From assembly GCA_037178975.1 (NCBI GenBank), contig JASJZH010000004.1, positions 9,920,001 through 9,984,000 of the forward strand: a DNA stretch of 64,000 nt, read 5' to 3'. Positions 21,351 to 32,884 of the stretch are shown one piece after another. The stretch comes from Oscheius tipulae (Eukaryota; Nematoda; Chromadorea; Rhabditida; Rhabditidae). Positions within the stretch are counted from its first letter, which is position 1. Every line of letters begins with the position of its first letter. The translations under genes and the position numbers were made by a program. The notes beneath the pieces were generated by a model. The model searched no databases. It saw only the letters and a list, made by a program, of their open reading frames with translations, and was not told where the DNA came from.

Positions 21351-22134
21351 TAGATGGAAGATGACTGAGCTATCGCATTTTCTGGATCTTGGTCGATTGC
21401 CGTTTTGATTTTCGCTGCGAGTGATCAACGAAGCGTGAGGTTTTTTGGACTGTTTCTTGGATCAAAAGAATCAGCAAGAACCTAAGGGAAAAGACAGAGA
21501 GACAAAGTGACAAGAGACAGAGAAACAATGAGCTCGACCTGACTTACATATCTAATCAAAATTCAGTACGCCTTTTTTCTTGATTTTTTTTTGTTTCTGA
21601 ACATATAAATGTGCCCTATTTAGTGATAAATACAAAAAGAAACAGAAAAACACAAAGTTCTAGGGCAAAATGAAGCAAGGGAGGAATTTTTGTGAAATTC
21701 TAGTTCAAAATGCCCAAAAGTCTGTTTGTGTGTGTGTCTGAAGCCCTAATTGCCAATTTGTCTGTTACTTTGTGACAGCAATTACTCTTTGCTGTCACAA
21801 AGTTTGGGAGATGCGTCTCTTGGAGAACGTTGCTCCTGTCAGGGAACCTGTACTGGAACATCAGCTACCTGTCTAAACCCCCCCCCCCCCAACTTGCTTC
21901 ATTTTTTGCAGTGGAATTTTGTATTTTGGGAGGGGAGGGTCACTCATAAATAGATCAAGTGTGGAGATCCATATTCGAAGAGTCCATAAAAAAAAAGGGG
22001 GGGGGCAACTCTCATTGATAACACTGAAAAGTACGCTGAAGAGGTTCACAATTTGATAGTTGAATGTGAGAAGACACAGGGAAGAGGAAAGAGGAAACCC
22101 AAAGAACGGATTTCGTCAAAACGGAGGGTTTGAG
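21351..22134. other. Spacer with a foldback-element half
   Basis: No gene is supported. At about 21790-21860 there is a stretch (GTTTGGGAGATGCGTCTCTT, GAACGTTGCTCCTGTCAGGG) that matches one arm of the foldback element at 28054-28490, and TGCTGTCACAAAG next to it pairs with TTTGTGACAGCA upstream. Homopolymers of C (21880) and G (22000) are also present. Confidence 0.6.
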
Positions 22135-22218
22135 CTATTGCAAAGTTTGTGAGAAGGCCCCTGGATTCGACTGTAGGCTTTTCGGAATTTTGTCAGCTAA
22201 TAAAATATTGCTGTACAT
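22135..22218 (-). pseudogene. 5' relic of the small two-exon family
   Basis: From the ATG at 22218 the first codons read MYSNILLADKI, nearly identical to copy 3 (32885), after which similarity is lost and a stop follows at codon 28. The upstream region of about 180 bases is also shared with copy 3, so this is a duplicated promoter and start joined to unrelated sequence. Confidence 0.7.
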
Positions 22219-22400
22219 GGGTACGGTGGTGGACTGAAACATTTTGGCTGCGATGTGACGCCCACCCAGCTTGTCCTATTTAGAACGTCACCGTCTTTCT
22301 ACTGATAACGTCAGTAGATCCATGATCAACCTAGCTTTATAATTGACATCTGATATCTGTCTGTAAGACATGTCAACTCCAATCTGGGATATAGGAGTGA
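22219..22400 (-). promoter_or_regulatory. Duplicated upstream region, relic copy
   Basis: Reverse complement matches 32700-32884 upstream of small-gene copy 3. Shared elements include ATCCCAGATTGGAGTTGACA, an AATTATAAAG TATA-like box and, at 22299-22317, the inverted repeat CTACTGA-TAACG-TCAGTAG with a GATA core. Confidence 0.6.
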
Positions 22401-23433
22401 CAATGTTCGTGGCCTTTTTTGTCAAGTGTTATCTCAGATTAGAGTTGACAAGAAGAGTTTAAAGGGGAGTGAAACAGTTCAAAAAGTACTGGGCTGCTTC
22501 GTCATGGAGCGTAAACGACTGTTTGTCTTGTACTGCTTGACACTCTTCTAACTCAACTTCAAAAGGCCTGTCAGGTATAACACTTGACCCGTGAAAGAAG
22601 GCCTTGTACCAATTGTATTGACAGTTTGTCCAAGTTACGAATTTGAGGTTTTCTAACGTCGGAACTATAGAATAAAAACTCAAAACGTTTTCTGAGTTCT
22701 GTTAAAAATATATATAAAGACGCCAACGTTGAAGTATAGAACACTCGAAGAAGCTCCGCGATGCCTCAATAGCACCCCAACATCGAGTATATGATCGTGG
22801 ACTAGCCGAAACACGAGAAGAAGATGAAAGCGGGCTACGAAGATGAACGACTCCAAGAACAATGTACTACAGTCCCCTGTTCCTTCCTTTTCCGATGTCA
22901 GGAACAGTAAGACGGAGATAACCAAGTCGTCTTCGCGGCGAATATACAAGGAGACGGAAAAGAGGTCTTCGAAGACTGCATTAGCGTGGAGGAGACGGAA
23001 CAGAAAGAAGCTCGCCCAGAAGACGACCAGTCGAGACAATTTCTGAGAGGATTCAAATGCTTCTAACCACCCGGGGCAGCAGCCAGAGAAGAAATGCTGT
23101 TGTGTCATAATCGAAAGTGGGGTCAAGACAACAGTAAGGCTAAATGATACGATCCTGTCAATAAAGAGAGTGGCTTAGACTTGTCTGTACTTGGTTGGTC
23201 TGTCCCTCTCTTTGTCTCCATTTCTCTATTTCTCTCTCTCTTTGTCTCTCTGTCACTGTGACACTGTCTCTCTAGTTTTCTAAATCTTCCAGTTTCTCTC
23301 TATCTCTCTGTCACAAGCCAAGGGTACTTCGTGCTTTGAGACCACCTTCCTATCCTAGTATTTTGGAAAAATATATGGATCACTTGTTCGAGTTCAACAA
23401 AAAGAACTCTCAATTTTTATTTCTTTTCCTATT
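22401..23433. other. Spacer between DUF268 genes A and B
   Basis: Two short open frames (minus 22683-22459 and + 22843-23046, the latter followed by an AATAAA near 23160) have no paralog or domain, so I do not call them genes. A (TCTCTGTC)n tract lies at 23210-23320. Confidence 0.5.
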
Positions 23434-24808
23434 TCATAGTTTTCTCAGTACAAAAACTGGCTGTTTCCATAGGCTGTGCCAACCGTAGTCATCTCTGGAC
23501 ATCTTTAACAGGTCTCCTTCAGGTTTCTTGAACCAGTCGACGTTAATAGATTCCTTTTTGTCCTTGTAATACATGTCAACAATGTCGAAGCCTGCAGTAA
23601 AGAGAGCCAGTCTGACACGTCGTCTGACACGACACGTAGATTCTGTGCAGGTTCCAGTGAAGAATGTCCCAACCGACAGGAAGACCGGCGAAGAAGAGAC
23701 CTAAGCATGGTTGACCATGATTCGCATTACACAACAGCCTTACCTCCATCTTTCAACATACAATGAATCTTCTGTGCCTCCTTCAGATCACCGAATGGGT
23801 CCAAGGCATCCCCATATCTTCCGAGTCCACTATGTTCTATGGAAGAGAACGATACTACAAAGTCGTACCGTCCAACATGTCTGAAAGAGTAAATCTTTAT
23901 GCTGGCCTGTCTCAAACTTTTCGTAGTCCTTGGCCAGTTCCACTGGATGAAGGTAAGATAGCTGCGGGAGGTCTTCGATCACAATTTTCATGTATTCCAC
24001 GGTTGTGATCTAAGAATTCCTGTGAAAAAATACAAGTCGTATTTACATGTTCAGCTCCTAGGCTCAATGGAATGGCTTCGACCCATGGACTACGGCGTCC
24101 AACAACAATTCCTCTCTTTCCGCTGACACTATGATCGAGCATTGCCTTGTAAATAGCTTCTAGATTTGAAATGGCTCCAGATACGACTTTTTCCAGGTCT
24201 CTTGGAGGGCTCCGGAATGTTGGTCAAAATAATCCTGAAAAACGTATAAAAAAATCTGCGCATTTTCCAGTCTCTACTATACCATATCACAATGCAAACC
24301 CTTCGGTTTCCCCAACTTTCTACTGACCTCGATCAGGTGGGTATACCCATTCAGCAAGTATTGCTTCATCAGCTCTGGAGGAATCTTCACAGGTGGAGCT
24401 GACTCATTCTGGGACTGAGATCCGGAGAAAAAACTGTTAAAGATCTGAGCAAAATGATTACTACCTCCAGTAGTATCAACCACCTCTGGACAGCTCTTCT
24501 TGTCCTTGTAATTTAATGACGCAATAGCCCCCCTGTCCCTTGATTTGAATTCCAGCGGAATAAAGAGCTCTTCTTCAATATCAGAATACGATTTCTGGCC
24601 GGAATCGGTTTCAAATGGATGTCTGAAAGATTGCAGCTTATGAATCTGTCTCTTTCTTACTGTCCTTTTGTCTAAAACGTTTGGAACTTACTCATATGTT
24701 AAATGATGTCTTCAAAATGGTCAGGAGTAGGCAAAAAGCAGCAACAGTAATTAGTAATCTGTTGGAAACTAAATGTTTTCTGGGAGGAACAGCATTTAAG
24801 AAACTCAT
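23434..24808 (-). pseudogene. DUF268 gene B, tandem paralog of gene A, broken
   Basis: All parts of gene A except a piece of exon 4 can be recognised in the same order: the anchor exon (24808 downward), HPFETDSGQKSYSDIEEELF, the IFNSFFSGSQSQNESA exon, VVGRRSPWVEAIPLSLGA, YDFVVSFSSIEHSGLGRYGD and the last exon with LPVGWDILHW. Three lesions are visible. Exon 1 lacks 8 bases relative to gene A, which puts a TGA at the splice junction. The second half of exon 4 with its donor is deleted, fusing it to the next exon through an in-frame TAG. The last exon has a short duplication (tctgacacg repeated, about 23615-23640) that shifts the frame after LHRIY. Unless spliced differently it cannot make the full protein. 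Confidence 0.8.
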
Positions 24809-25551
24809 TGGACGAAAGACTGAGTTCTTCCTATCATTTTTCTGGATCTGTCGCGCAGGGATGATAAAAGTTTTGGTCGAGATCACACCGAACAACAGAC
24901 TTGGTCTTGATGTGATCGGAGAAATTGAGTGGGAGACAGCGTCTTGCTAAGTCGGCGTGTAACAGTATAAAAAACGGTCTGAAACTCAGGATAAAGTAAT
25001 GCATACTAATCGTTCTGTATGCCAGCTCCTTCCAAATCTTGTCTTCTAAACAAATGGTATTTATTTGTGTTTCAGAGATTTACCAAAACATTATCGCTCT
25101 TAATTCCTCCAAACAAATCAAGGCCAAATCTATTGTTCTCTGTAACATCAGCGACCGACCAAAATGGTTCCGATTTTTGATCGACCATAGCCCAAGATCT
25201 AGAAGATAGATAAGACACACGATGTTAAAACATCCGCAGTTCTAAATGCAGTTCGATCAAAAATTTTATAGATCCGCTAACCATTCAGCATACGAGGAAA
25301 TAAAACGTTTGGAATAAAAGTGCTTTGAAATCCCACACGAATACCGTAGTGCGCACAAACTTGGTCACTTGGACCAATAACATAAGTGATAAAGGAGAGA
25401 AGGGAAAAGAAAACAAAAAATTATAGACAACTGGGGGCTTGGGGTGCATCTGTACGTTTCTCAATAGTGACTGCATTTGGATAAAGAGTCGCCTTGCCGT
25501 TTTTTACAGACCCCTGCATTAGCGGACATCAAACAAAGTTAAATAATTTAT

Positions 25552-27213
25552 TTAGAATTTAAATGCGCCTTGAGTATACTGCTTTCTCAGAACAAAAACA
25601 GGCTGAGCCTCCTCGTTTACAATAAAATTTTCAGGAGTAAGCTGAAAACGGTCCTTGTAGCGGAAACTGTCCAGTATATCGAATCCGGCAGCTATCATTG
25701 CAAGGCGAAGACGCCCATAGGTCCTGTGGACGTTCCACTTGACAGTATCTCGTCCTATTGGAACTCCGAGAAAGAGAAGACCTCCCTCCTTTAGCATACA
25801 GTATATTTTCTGGACTTCTTTGATATCTCCCATCGGGTCTAGAGCGTCACCAAATCTTCCGAGACCACTGTGTTCGATGGACGAGAAGGACACAATAAAG
25901 TCGTAGGCCTTGATGTGCCTGAAAATTTGTGAATTGGTCTGAAATTGTCTTTTGAGGAAAAAGTTCCATTGTTTTTTTTAGGAAAAATTTGCACCTTTAG
26001 TGCTCTAACTCGTACGGAGTCGTACCCGTACCATCGCGGCCGAATGACCAGCTCCGAGGGCGCGTTTCAATTTGACACACAAATACAAGTTCGAAGCAAC
26101 TCACTCCTTGTAGTTCTTGGCGATTTCCAAAGGATGCGCATAGCTCATGGCGGGATATTCTACAGGTGTGGTGATTTCCATGTACTCAACAGTTTTGATC
26201 TAAACGTTCATCGTTGTGTCCACCCGATTTGTGAGTAAACCGTTGCAGCGCCGAGCTTCAGGGCATAAGCTTCCACCCATGGAGACAGCGATCCAATGAC
26301 AAGGCCATTCTGGTTTCTGACTCCATATGTCTTGAGCGCGTTGTAGACAGCTTCTAAAACAAACGTTCGAGCAAAACTCAGATCTCACGTCCTTCTCCTC
26401 CATAGTTTGTAACCTCAGAGGGCTTCATGGCCAAATAGTGGTCTACTCGGGATTTGGGCCAATTGGCTAAATGAGTTCCCGAGCGGTCATCGCAATATCC
26501 CTGAAAATTTTTATGCTTATTGCTATAGACAAACTAACTATACTATGGTCCAAAACAGCATAGCCGTTCATCGTGTACTGAGGAAGGAGTTTCTCGGGAA
26601 TGTCTCTTGGAGGAGCGGCAGATTCGTCTTGAGAAGCGGAGCCAGCTAGCCAGTCGTTCATGATCTGAACCAGGGGGGTTTCAATGCAAGAATGGACTAT
26701 ATTGTAAAACTGCACTGTTTCGAGTATCAGCGTGGGATGCTCTGTCATACCGGGGAGGCTTCTCAAACCAGTGTAACGATATGTTTTTCACTCACTTTTT
26801 TCGTTTCAAGCCATCGTTTTCTGTGATCCGCTTTATGAATAATTTCGGGATGATTTTAAAGGGGATAACTCACAGCGCGACAAGTAGGTCGATTGATGTA
26901 TTTAAGTACTGGGACAACAGACTCCTCCACAAGTTCGTATCCCATAGGACGAAATACTTTGAGCTCAACATCCGAGTAAGTGAGGTAGCCTTGATCCGTA
27001 AAGATTCTTGTTGGATCTCTGAAATACAACTTTTTGCCTACCGCAATAAAAGCTTCTTACCGCGATGAAAGAGTCCGCAGGTGTTTGTAGCCTTGTCTGA
27101 AGTTATAACTTTTTAACCGCACCGAACTCATTTTACTTTGCCAAGAAGACGACAATAAAGAGAATAGCGACTGTCAATGCGAATTTGTAGATCGGACGTC
27201 GGTAGGAAGCCAT
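25552..27213 (-). CDS. DUF268 family protein (gene C)
   Basis: Starting at the ATG at 27213, MASYRRPIYK leads into a hydrophobic anchor (FALTVAILFIVVFLA). After two short introns comes DPTRIFTDQGYLTYSDVELK, then an exon near 26540-26660 (IMNDWLAGSASQDESAAPP), the LVIGSLSPWVEAYALKLGA exon, TVEYMEITTPVEYP, and a long last exon from 25918 containing YDFIVSFSSIEHSGLGRFGD, GVPIGRDTVKWNVHRTYGR and QPVFVLRK. The intron that splits the last two exons in gene A is absent here. Upstream introns hold no other gene. Same inferred role as gene A: a lumenal, possibly methyltransferase-like protein. Not all exon borders were resolved. Confidence 0.78.
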
Positions 27214-28053
27214 TCTGAAGTTGGAAAACATTGATTTTAGCTTGATCAAACGGACGGCAGACCTTGTTCCGAGAAAAATGGAGAAGAGACTGTATCAAAA
27301 CGCAGTTCGCTGTTATCGAAAGATCGTCAAAAAAGCGCTCGATCAAGAGCTGAGTATTAAGATACTTATTTTCGCTAAGAAGTAATCTAAAGGCCAGAGA
27401 GACCGACATAGTGAGAAAAAACCCTATTTCCTACATGATGTTGTTTGAACGGAAGTTTGGAAGAGGAAACGCGAGTCTAACCAGCCGATCCGGGATGGAC
27501 ACAATGAGACATAGGATATAAGGAGATGGAGATGAAAGGATAAGAATATGGCAGAGAGTGGAAAACAGCGAAACAGAGAGACAGAGAAATGGGGTAAAAA
27601 TAGGGGCGATTCTACCTAACCCGAGTGGCTCTGTTCGAGCACGTAATGAGAAAGATTCGAGGAAGTAGAACTCGCGCTTTTCCTAGTGTAGAACTCCTCG
27701 GTTTAAGAGAGAAGAAATGGAATGTTTTGGAGCGAAAAGTTTTGTATGCTTATTACTTTTGATCTAAACAACAAGAAATGTACGAGCGCCAGAAGCAACA
27801 CGCAACAAGAGAATAAGATGGGTGCGAAATCCAAATAAAGAGAAATGGTGCGCAGGCGCAGGAATGGAAGAAAAGGGATTCGCGGACACGGGGTTTGTGA
27901 CAAAGAGACAGAGAGAAGGAGAGGTAGAGAAACAGCAAGATGGAACTAATGATCCTGTTTCCTGTTACGGGGCTTGCGAAGACGAACGTTCTACAAAAAA
28001 TCTACTTCTAAATGCCCAAACATGTTTATGTTAGAAGCTTTTATTGAAAACAA
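27214..28053. other. Intergenic stretch, no gene seen
   Basis: AT- and purine-rich sequence with ACAGAGAGACAGAGAAA tracts near 27570 and 27900. The open frames are short and without family support. Confidence 0.55.
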
Positions 28054-28490
28054 GTAATGCTAACGCCCCTTGGGGCTCAATGCCAGTAATAATCCTTCCA
28101 AAACTGCTCGAGTTCTACTTCCTTCTGTCCAACTGTCGTGACCCTTTCCTCCCACTTCATTCCCTCCAATCGAGGTAGCGTGACAGAAGCAACGTCCTCC
28201 CAACGAAGCTATCTCCCAAACTGACTCGATTTGGCTTGACTTGCCAACAATTAGTGTGCGCACAAAATAGTGCTCACTAATTGGCAATATTGGCTTCAGA
28301 CAGACAGACAGACAGACAGAGACGCGAGGACATTTTAAACTAGAATTACTTTGTGCGCACACTAATTGTTTACAAGACAAGTCAAATAGAGCCAGTTTCG
28401 GAGCTAGCGTCTCTGGAAGAACGTTGCTCCTGCCACGGTACCTCGGCTGTAGGTGCATCTACCTGTCCCCAACGGAGCATTAGGCAAACT
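28054..28490. repeat. Foldback (MITE-like) element with (CAGA)n centre
   Basis: Arms of about 100-200 bases face each other: 28158-28257 against 28352-28452, sharing TTTGTGCGCACACTAATTGT and GAACGTTGCTCCTG-type blocks. Outer parts (TAACGCCCCTTGGGG / its imperfect complement at about 28470) extend the pairing. A (GACA)n run at about 28300-28320 lies in the centre. A related half occurs near 21790-21860. Confidence 0.78.
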
Positions 28491-28805
28491 TGTAACCAAG
28501 AACGTAGTCTTTTTTTAAAATTCTTAACGTTTTACGAGCAGTTACATTTCTGTTGGCAGTAGCTTGCTACGGCGGTGAAGACATTCCTAGAAAAGGCTGT
28601 GCAGCTTTGGACCGTGATGCCCCGCCACATGGCCCCTCTGGAAGCCTCCGCAACGTTCGGCGTCGCAAGACACTGCACGAATTTGACTTGACACAGTGCC
28701 CACAAAATACAGCAAAAAAAGTTTGCCATATAGCGGAATCGAACCCGTGTCCTGTGGGCCGAGAGAAAGACCTCCATTCTGCTTTTATTAGCACGTTTAA
28801 GAATT

Positions 28806-30412
28806 TCATTCCAAAAAACTGTCTGCATAGCTATAAGATATATTTCGGTAGCTTCTAGTTTGTGGAATAGGTCTTCGAAGTTGCTCACAAATCTGGCAGA
28901 AGCCCTTGTTCCGGTCGAATTTTGTGATTCTAAACGGTGAAAAAGTATAAAGTTGATCACAAAGTGTACTGGTATCTCCGTCGCCAGTTGTAATACTTCA
29001 AATATCGTTTTTTATTATCTTTTAGCCTATTAATGTATGTTACCATGTCGGAAATGGAGTGAAAGTCGTCTAGGGCTATGTAAATGTCGTCTGGAATCTG
29101 AAAATCGACCACTGTCTCTCTGTCCCCCTGCCTCCCTGTCTCTATTTGCAGGGTCTGACTCACTCCAATATCCTGATAGTACTTCCTCCGAATAACAATA
29201 GGAACCGCATTATAGAGCCTCAAAGAGTTGAAAAACTTCTCAGACACGTAGTCTTTACAGTTGCTGTTCTCGAAAGCAATGTAGAACTTGTAGTTCCTAA
29301 ACATTATACCGTTCACCCAACTTTCTCCTTTTACACACTTTAATGTTTCAGCTGCGCAGTCGTAGAGTTTACTGAACTTGTCTCTCTCACAGTCTGGTAG
29401 TTTCTGTCCACAGCCACCGAAGATGTTAACTGCTAGACCGGCTTTTCGAGCTGCTTTCACCAGCTCGTTTCTCTTATTCAGGCCGTTGCAGTTGGATACC
29501 ATCCAGGATGCAGTTAGCTTGTGGTTCTTTGATGACCAAATCTGGTCGAGGTCTATGGGAATAGCTGAAAGTAAACCTGTCTCTCTGTCCCTCTCTTTCT
29601 CTATCTCTCTCTCTCTCTCTGCCTCCCACCTTTTGCTCTCCGTTTCATCACCGCATACGGGAAGTGTATATCCGAAACAGACCGGTAGGTCATTGTCCAG
29701 TTGAAAAATCCTACAGCCTGAGTTCATTTTTCAAAGACTGGTACCTGGCTCAAACTTTCGACTGTTACTGACGTAATGCGCCGGTGGCTCCATGGCGAAC
29801 ATTACTCGGACTTGTTCAGCGTTCACAGGATAGCTGGCATTTAAGGGTTCATTTTGAGGGAGATGATAGATTAGGGCATCAGATTGGTGAAGTTCTGTCT
29901 TGTTGTTTGTCAGGCGGCAATATTTCTTAAAAAGAACATGTACCAGCAGAGAGACAGAAAGGAAACCTCATGTGGTTATGTGCCTCAGCCAAACGATTTC
30001 TCTACTGAGCGCTGTTTTGCAAAGTTGTATAGACCTGGTGGACTACAAAAGCCAAACTTTTGGACCGGGAAATGGCTCAGTTTTAGATTAATAGGATCAG
30101 AGGGTCGACTACTTATCTGACATGCTAAAACATGAGTCTTACCTTTATTTCCTGAGGACAGACCCCCAAATATGTATCGTTGAGCATAAGTGAAGGAGTT
30201 GTGAGATTTGTTGCGATGAAGATCACCACAGTCTCCTTTATTCGCCCTTTTGGAACAGGAGTAGTGCTTGAAGGAGACCGTGATAAAGTAGACACGGTGT
30301 CTGTATGAACTTCAGACGGATAGGGAAATATGAACGTTGATAAGAAGTAGACAGTAAGGGAAAAAGTAGCCATGGCCAGGAAAACAGTTACAAAGTTCTG
30401 ATGACTTGTCAT
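28806..30412 (-). CDS. GT10 alpha-1,3-fucosyltransferase-like protein
   Basis: The first exon (30412-30143) starts MTSHQNFV and has one membrane anchor (FLAMATFSLTVYFLSTFIF) followed by a Ser/Thr/Pro stem. Next comes an exon with YCRLTNNKTELHQSDALIYH and VRVMFAMEPPAHY (about 29936-29748), then FFNWTMTYRSVSDIHFPYA, then SWMVSNCNGLNKRNELV and NIFGGCGQKLPDCERD, the donor-site exon FYIAFENSNCKDYVSEKFF, and IALDDFHSISDMV. The last exon ends in a Cys-rich tail (GFCQICEQLRRP) with the stop at 28806. These are the family motifs of GDP-fucose transferases of the Golgi. Introns carry (GACAGAGA)n tracts. Acceptor specificity cannot be told. Confidence 0.85.
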
Positions 30413-30469
30413 TATCCTACAGAGTTCAGTGAGGACAGGTTGACAAGAACAGCGAAATCGTGCGCCGGA

Positions 30470-30882
30470 CTATGAGATCACAATTTAGCCCATCTTTCAT
30501 ATCGCCCGAGCGGCTATCAGGGAGACCAGCAACGAGCTGATCTTCCCGCCGCCCATTGCCCATTTGACCAGCGAAGAAGTAACAGAAGCCCTGGGACAAT
30601 CAGGGACGATAGAACCGCAGAAGTTCGAGAGCAAGGATTTCGTGCGGTTGCCGGAGCAGCATTCTCGCAAGAAACTCGTATCAAGATTCGGAGAAGTGAA
30701 GCTGTACAATGGACGCCGCCAAGTACGTACCCCACTCGGACGACGTCTATCGATATGTGATCGTCGTCATGAACGAGTTTTTCAAAAAAGATCACATTGC
30801 GGTCGGTCTGGTGAAGCTACAACAGAAGGCCTTGAAACACGACACAGCCGTTTTGCTGCTAACAAGCCCTGTTCCGGCATGA
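30470..30882 (+). pseudogene. Unrecognised coding remnant with one frameshift
   Basis: After an AATTTAG a protein-like frame runs from about 30480 (IFHIARAAIRETSNELIFPP, then HLTSEEVTEALG and SRKKLVSRFGEVKLY). At about 30708 the sensible reading moves by one base into MDAAKYVPHSDDVYRYVIVV and LVKLQQKALKHDTAVLLL, with a stop at 30882. The segment is richer in G+C than its surroundings. I do not recognise the protein. The jump in frame suggests a fragment of a gene duplicated from elsewhere and now decaying; a short intron is less likely because no GT-AG pair fits. Confidence 0.5.
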
Positions 30883-31484
30883 CCTCTCTTCCATTTACTG
30901 CTTTCGTATCTGTACTGTACTTTTGTACTTTTTCTGTCTGTACTTTTCCTGCTCTGACCGCTTCTCGCAATGATGACCGGCTCTCTTGCTCTTGAAGCAT
31001 ACACACGACAGCTACAGCAGATACATCTACCTGAAAATTATTGAGAGCAAAAAAGAACTATCGAGGATCATATAGGTTTTCGAATGGTAGAACTGCAAAC
31101 TGTTATACGTTGCTCGCTGTTGCCTATCTTGAAAGTGCCGTTGATTAACAGCTAAGGCGTATGATTCGTTAAACTCGTTTAAAATGAAGATTCGCTTTTT
31201 GACATGCTTCTCCCTTCGTCAGTCTCCCTCTGGCAGCCACTTCTTTCTTTTAACATTTACTATTAGTATCATCTGTTCTGCGTTGGTAGACAGATGAGTT
31301 CCCACCCGTCCTGTATGGTGTTACCCGACGCCACTTTCGTCTCACCTTATCCTTGTTTACAATCTCGTTCTATGGTCTCTTTCGCTGGTATCCAGAGGAT
31401 CTAAGCCAGAACACGCGAAGAACACGAAACGATAATCCGAATTGAAATTTATGCCCTGTAGCAACAGATATCCGAATTGTGCTT

Positions 31485-31767
31485 CTAAGGCTTGAATGTG
31501 AAAGGAGATTGTGGCAGAGGGTACATCGCCTGTTGCCGTTCTTGATGGAGCACCTGGGTCAGATGTCCAAGTCTGGTTTCGATGAGCGACGAGCGTTGAT
31601 AGACGTTTCTTAATAGCGATTTTACAGAGATAGAGGATATTGACCTACCGGTTATTAGGTATCGCTCCGAACCAGTGGTGGTACCTATTGAAAGCTTCCA
31701 TGTGCAATGGACTTGTGCTGGCAAATTGGGACTGATCGTCGCTATTGCAAGAAGTGCTGTTGAAAAT
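31485..31767 (-). CDS. Small two-exon protein, copy 4, without an ATG
   Basis: On the minus strand two exons read in phase with the same phase-2 intron as the other copies. Exon 1 has FNSTSCNSDDQ and LHMEAFNRYHHWF; exon 2 has SSLIETRLGHLTQVLHQER, then PLPQSPFTFKP-stop. The position of the family ATG is ATT (gccATTTTC against gccATGTTC in copy 2), and no other in-frame ATG is seen just upstream. The acceptor is AAG rather than CAG. It may be a young pseudogene or may start at a non-AUG codon. Confidence 0.55.
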
Positions 31768-32699
31768 GGCTGAGACTACAAACTGGAGAGTGGCAAGACA
31801 TTTAAAGGTCACTTATAAATTTGAGGATAAACGTCATTCTTCCGTTCTTGAATATGCAGACTCTTTCATTCCGCTACCGTAAAGAGCAGTTCATTGTGTA
31901 AGGACTACAAGACTATCGGTCGCCAACTTCTGATGTTTCAAACTACGAAGGTACTAATCAATGCCAGGTGAAGTCGCCTGTTATAAGTCGGTCTCATTAC
32001 CGGCGAAGCGACTCATCTCTTTTCGTAACTAGACCTCCTCTGATTCGACATGCCAACTCTTATCTTAGGTAGCACAAAAGAATTGAGGTTACAGACGTTT
32101 CTTTAAAATTGTGAAAGTAGGCTGTTTTTGGAATAGATCCATTCTCGGAGAGCAAACTCTCCTAGTGGATTCATTCTAGCTGAAAGCTTCCTGACGTGTC
32201 TCTATTTTTGTCCCGGTCAGCCTTTCCTCTTATCTGAACCTTCCTTAGGTACTGCTAAAATTGCAACATTCTGTGCCGAATTTTGTAGGCACAACTGACT
32301 TTTCAATCTAGTCCCAGACAGACACTTTGCATCAACAGTTCACTGCCAGTAACACAGCGTATCGTTCATGACCCGTGTTGGAACAAGCGCATTTGATGTC
32401 TTGTGATATATTCATAGCAACTAAGTATTTTTGGCTGATTGCTTGCGTTTTGGAAATCAAGGGGTCTTTTGGATAGTGTATCTCCGAAGAAAGTTGGTAC
32501 CTTTGGCTCGTGTACCCTACTCTCGTCTCCACTACAATGGCTTCTACCGGAGTTACAACAGCCCGTAACTGGTATTCATTATCACTCGCTTACGTTCCTG
32601 GCGGAGCGACTCACACTTTCAGTGCACGTTTTGTAACTCGAACTATCCTGGCTTTATTTGTCAACGTTATTCTAGGTTAATACTTGACAGAAAAGGCTA
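31768..32699. other. Spacer between small-gene copies 4 and 3
   Basis: No coding signal is supported between these two divergently arranged copies. Repeat-like phrases (gaagtcgcc..., gacagaaaaggctac) also occur elsewhere in the window. Confidence 0.5.
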
Positions 32700-32884
32700 C
32701 GCGAGTTCTGTCAGATGTTATCCCAGATTGGAGTTGACATTTTTTACAGACAGATACCAATTATAAAGGTAGATTGATCATGGATCTACTGACGTTATCA
32801 GTAGAAAGGCGGTGATGTTCTAAATAGGACACGCTGGGTGGGCGTGAAGTCGCAGCCAAAAAGTTTCAGCCCACCACCGTACTC
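32700..32884 (+). promoter_or_regulatory. Putative promoter of small-gene copy 3
   Basis: About 180 bases are conserved with the relic at 22219-22400. The block includes AATTATAAAGGTAG (TATA-like) and, at 32786-32804, the inverted repeat CTACTGA-CGTTA-TCAGTAG whose centre reads TTATCA, a GATA-factor core. Its survival beside both the intact and the broken gene suggests it was duplicated together with the gene start. Confidence 0.6.

Noticed and set aside
22459-22683. 74-residue minus-strand frame
   Set aside because: Reads like protein in places but has no relative in the window and no splice context, so too weak to call.
22843-23046. Basic 67-residue + strand frame followed by AATAAA
   Set aside because: Low-complexity Lys/Ser/Arg composition, no paralog, and an equally long frame on the other strand.
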